Origin: Strix aluco
Lineage: Eukaryota > Chordata > Aves > Strigiformes > Strigidae
Assembly: GCF_031877795.1 (NCBI RefSeq)
Contig: NC_133942.1
Coordinates: 3,844,001-3,908,000, forward strand
DNA length: 64,000 bases
Direction of reading: 5' to 3'
The notes under the pieces were generated by a model. That model was not told where the DNA came from. It saw only the letters and a list, made by a program, of their open reading frames with translations, and searched no databases. Shown here in pieces: positions 61,660 through 64,000 of the stretch (position 1 is its first letter; the number at the start of each line of letters is the position of its first letter). The translations under genes and the position numbers were made by a program.

Positions 61660-64000
61660 AGAGGAGGAGCGGGGCTGAGGCGTGATGACCATCGTCTTGC
61701 CCTTCTCCCTGCCCGCGCTGCTGACTAACCATCCTCATCCTCACAAAGCAGGCAGGGAGGCTGGCGCAGGTTGGAGCCAGGCTCTGGCAAGGTTCCTGGC
61801 TCCCCGATGCAGCGGTGTGCCAGCCCCCCCAGAGATCCCGACCGTGCCCAGGGAGCAGCCCGACACATTCCCATCTCCGCTACGGCAGTTGGAGAGGATG
61901 AAGAGGGTCCTGCCTTCTTCCAGGCCTTCATGCGAAAGGGCAGCGCACACGTGCAACGGGAGCAGAAAATGGGGTATATGTGGCTCGTTCCTGCACGCTG
62001 CATCCCTGTGCGAGGCAGATGTGTCCCCCCAAGGGTTCGGGGTCAACCTGACAACTGGGAGATGTTGAGGGGATCTGAGCCACGTCAGCTTAACCAGCAC
62101 TGCTTGTACCCCGTCCTCGCTGCTTCCTCGGCGCTGGGGCTGGGTGAAAGTGAGGGGAAACATCAGCCCTACCCTGCCCCGGTGCTCCCGTAGCCCCCCC
62201 AGGCTGCAGATGTGACGTGTGCTCCCCGTCCTGGGCTCGCCAGGGTTAGCCCTGGCTGGCCACGCTCCAGCACACCCCTGGCCTGTGTGGTCCCAACTGC
62301 ACTGAATGTCACTTCAAAATCAATCTGAGTCCACGACTGGCTCTGAGTGACCGTTTGCTTTCAGCAGGAGCTCGGGGATAACGTTTTGCTCACGTGCATG
62401 TTGTGAAGAGGTGTGAGCCTGGCCAGGGGCAATCACAGCTGATTTCTCCACTGACACCTGGGTTTACCGCCCTGTTCAAGCCCCAGCCTCTGACTTGCTT
62501 TGCCACCTGGTTATGCAGAGGCACCGCATGAAAATTTAACCCTAAACTCAGGTGTCCCCATGCACCAGCATCGCCCAGCGCAACCCAAGGAGCTCCGGGT
62601 CCAGCAGCATCACTGAGGTGGTTCCCATAGCCAAGCGAGTGCCTGCGCAGCCGGGTGGGTTCATCGCAGGAGGTGTGTTGGAGGGGAGGAACCGTCCTCT
62701 GGGAGCGTCGGCTTTGCATCGCCATGCTGTCTGGGTTGGGGCTTTTAGCAGCAGCAGCAGCAGCTGTTTGCATGTGGCACCGTGAGTTTGTGTATCAAGT
62801 TCTCATACTGACAGTGGCAAAACAACTATTTCTTTTTGTAAGGCTGTGTAACAAGCTGTTAAGACAGAGAGCCCAATCCCTGCAAGAGGGGAGGAAAAAA
62901 CCCCACTTTTTAATTTAAAAAAAAATAAATTTACTTATTTACAATGTTGTCCTACAGGCTGATTTTTTGGGAGACTTTTCACACAAAGAATACACCCAGC
63001 CCTGCCGAGCCATAGTGAGAGCCCCCAGTTCCACCCACAGAGCTCGGCATGGATGGATCCTCAGCAGAGCAGGGACTTTCTCCAGTCTTCAGCGATGCTG
63101 CGCTTCACCATAACCTCATCCCCAGGGTAAGGCTGCGCAGGAATAACTCCCAGGATAGCATTGCCTGCCGTGCCGAAAAGACTCGAAGCAAGCCTGCCCT
63201 GACGAAGACCAGGAATATTTGCTTCCTGTGCTCATTAAGCAAAAACCAGCATAACCTCACAGAGTTTTCTCGGTGTTTAGGGTTTGTTTTTTTTTACTTT
63301 CTACAGACTTTGAGTCGGGAGACACGGAGCCTGCGGCAAGCCGGGGACACAAAAGGGTGGAAGTCAGAAGCAGCAGCGCGTTTTCATCAGACCCCCAAGG
63401 AAGCCGCGCCGCACGCACACACGGAGGAAACATGCCGCCTCTTCCACAGCAGGAAAAACACCCGCTGCAGGCGGAAGAGCTGCTGCGTCCATCACGCTGA
63501 GGCAATGACAGCGGGTCCACCACATTGCTGCCAGACTGATGGCCCGTAACCTGTGGCTTATACTGTAGGCAAGTTCATCGTGTTGCTGTTGGGCAAGAGA
63601 GAAGCATCCTCCTTGCACGACCCCCCCTCAGAGCTGTATGTGGTGGCAGCACCCTCTGTCCCAGCATCTTGTGGATTGTAAGTCCCTTTGATGGCCCCAA
63701 AAACATCACACCCAGGCAGCCTCTCCCCTCCCAAAGCATCGCGGCAAAGCAGCACGTGCTTCAGCTCATGGAGCCCTTGGTGGTCCAACCAACTGCACAG
63801 GGAGGAGATGTTCCCTGCCCCCAGGAGCTTACAAGGGTGAACCAAAGGGGGGACAAATGAAGCAGTCACTGCTGCCAACTTGTGCAGGTGAGCCGGTCTG
63901 CCAGAAAACTGTGATATCTCTGCATTGGTTTTGGCGGAGGATTTTTTCTTTGGGTAGGTCTCCACCTGCACGTGGAGATGCTCAGCTTTAACTCTGTGAT
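61660..64000. other. Flank upstream of RBPMS2, no gene recognised
   Basis: The sequence has mixed GC content, with an AT-rich patch at about 62,905-62,945 that includes an AATAAA on the plus strand. In human the next gene upstream of RBPMS2 is PIF1. I could not recognise any PIF1 exon here. Confidence 0.5.

Larger units (their letters stand above)
60250..61660. promoter_or_regulatory. RBPMS2: CpG island / RBPMS2 promoter region
   Basis: The DNA is very CpG-dense across exon 1 and the upstream flank. GC boxes (CCGCCC/CCCGCCC) cluster at about 61,085-61,125, some 320-360 bp upstream of the start codon. A short AT-rich interruption with poly-T and (GTT)n lies at about 61,180-61,240. No TATA box was seen near the likely start. 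The transcription start is probably between 60,770 and 61,150, but cannot be fixed from sequence. Confidence 0.75.

Noticed and set aside
63800..63840. Possible ancient SINE tail (minus strand 'cttgtaagctcctgggggcaggga')
   Set aside because: It resembles the 3' end of old reptile SINEs, but only one short block matches. Too little to annotate.
61660..64000. Search for PIF1 or another neighbour upstream of RBPMS2
   Set aside because: No helicase-like motif or plausible exon could be read in any frame, so no gene is called.
1..64000. CRISPR arrays, operons, tRNA/rRNA genes, endogenous retroviral genes
   Set aside because: None was seen. The sequence is vertebrate nuclear DNA, and I found no gag/pol/env-like coding, no tRNA cloverleaf I could support, and no spaced direct-repeat array.

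Overview
This window reads as a vertebrate, most likely avian, nuclear chromosome segment. The signs are CR1 LINE fragments with the bird-type 3' end, compact genes starting in very GC-rich CpG islands, GT-AG introns, and conserved protein fragments matching vertebrate families. There are no operons or bacterial signals. Two protein-coding genes are supported, both on the minus strand. The rest is intron, intergenic DNA and repeats.

Left part (1-7,036): the 5' half of a sorbitol dehydrogenase gene (SORD). Four coding exons (6977-7036, 3408-3441, 2538-2702, 280-439) give the first 139 residues plus two bases of the next codon. These include the catalytic zinc ligands Cys43, His68 and Glu69. 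The remaining exons lie beyond the left edge. A CpG island at about 6,370-7,330 covers exon 1.

Middle part (about 7,330-31,175): roughly 24 kb in which I find no convincing gene. It holds a moderately diverged CR1 (7,667-8,377, minus), an older CR1 (13,551-13,990, minus), a well-preserved CR1 3' part (24,878-25,770, plus), a 165-bp inverted repeat around a 515-bp loop (16,479-17,322), a TG microsatellite and two short minisatellites.

Right part (about 31,175-61,100): a complete RBPMS2 (hermes) gene on the minus strand. Seven coding exons total 603 nt and give a 200-residue RRM protein. Exon 1 lies in a CpG island, intron 1 is about 13 kb, intron 6 about 11 kb, and an AT-rich 3' UTR of about 1.45 kb follows. 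Every junction is GT-AG and every phase closes. The last 3 kb (61-64 kb) is upstream flank with no recognised gene.

The two genes do not share a pathway: SORD acts in the polyol pathway, and RBPMS2 is an RNA-binding regulator of smooth muscle and heart. They are consecutive in a head-to-tail arrangement. I saw no exotic new system. The items most worth checking are the inverted repeat, the SORD-RBPMS2 adjacency, a cluster of muscle-type motifs in RBPMS2 intron 1, and a small coiled-coil-like ORF near the RBPMS2 promoter.
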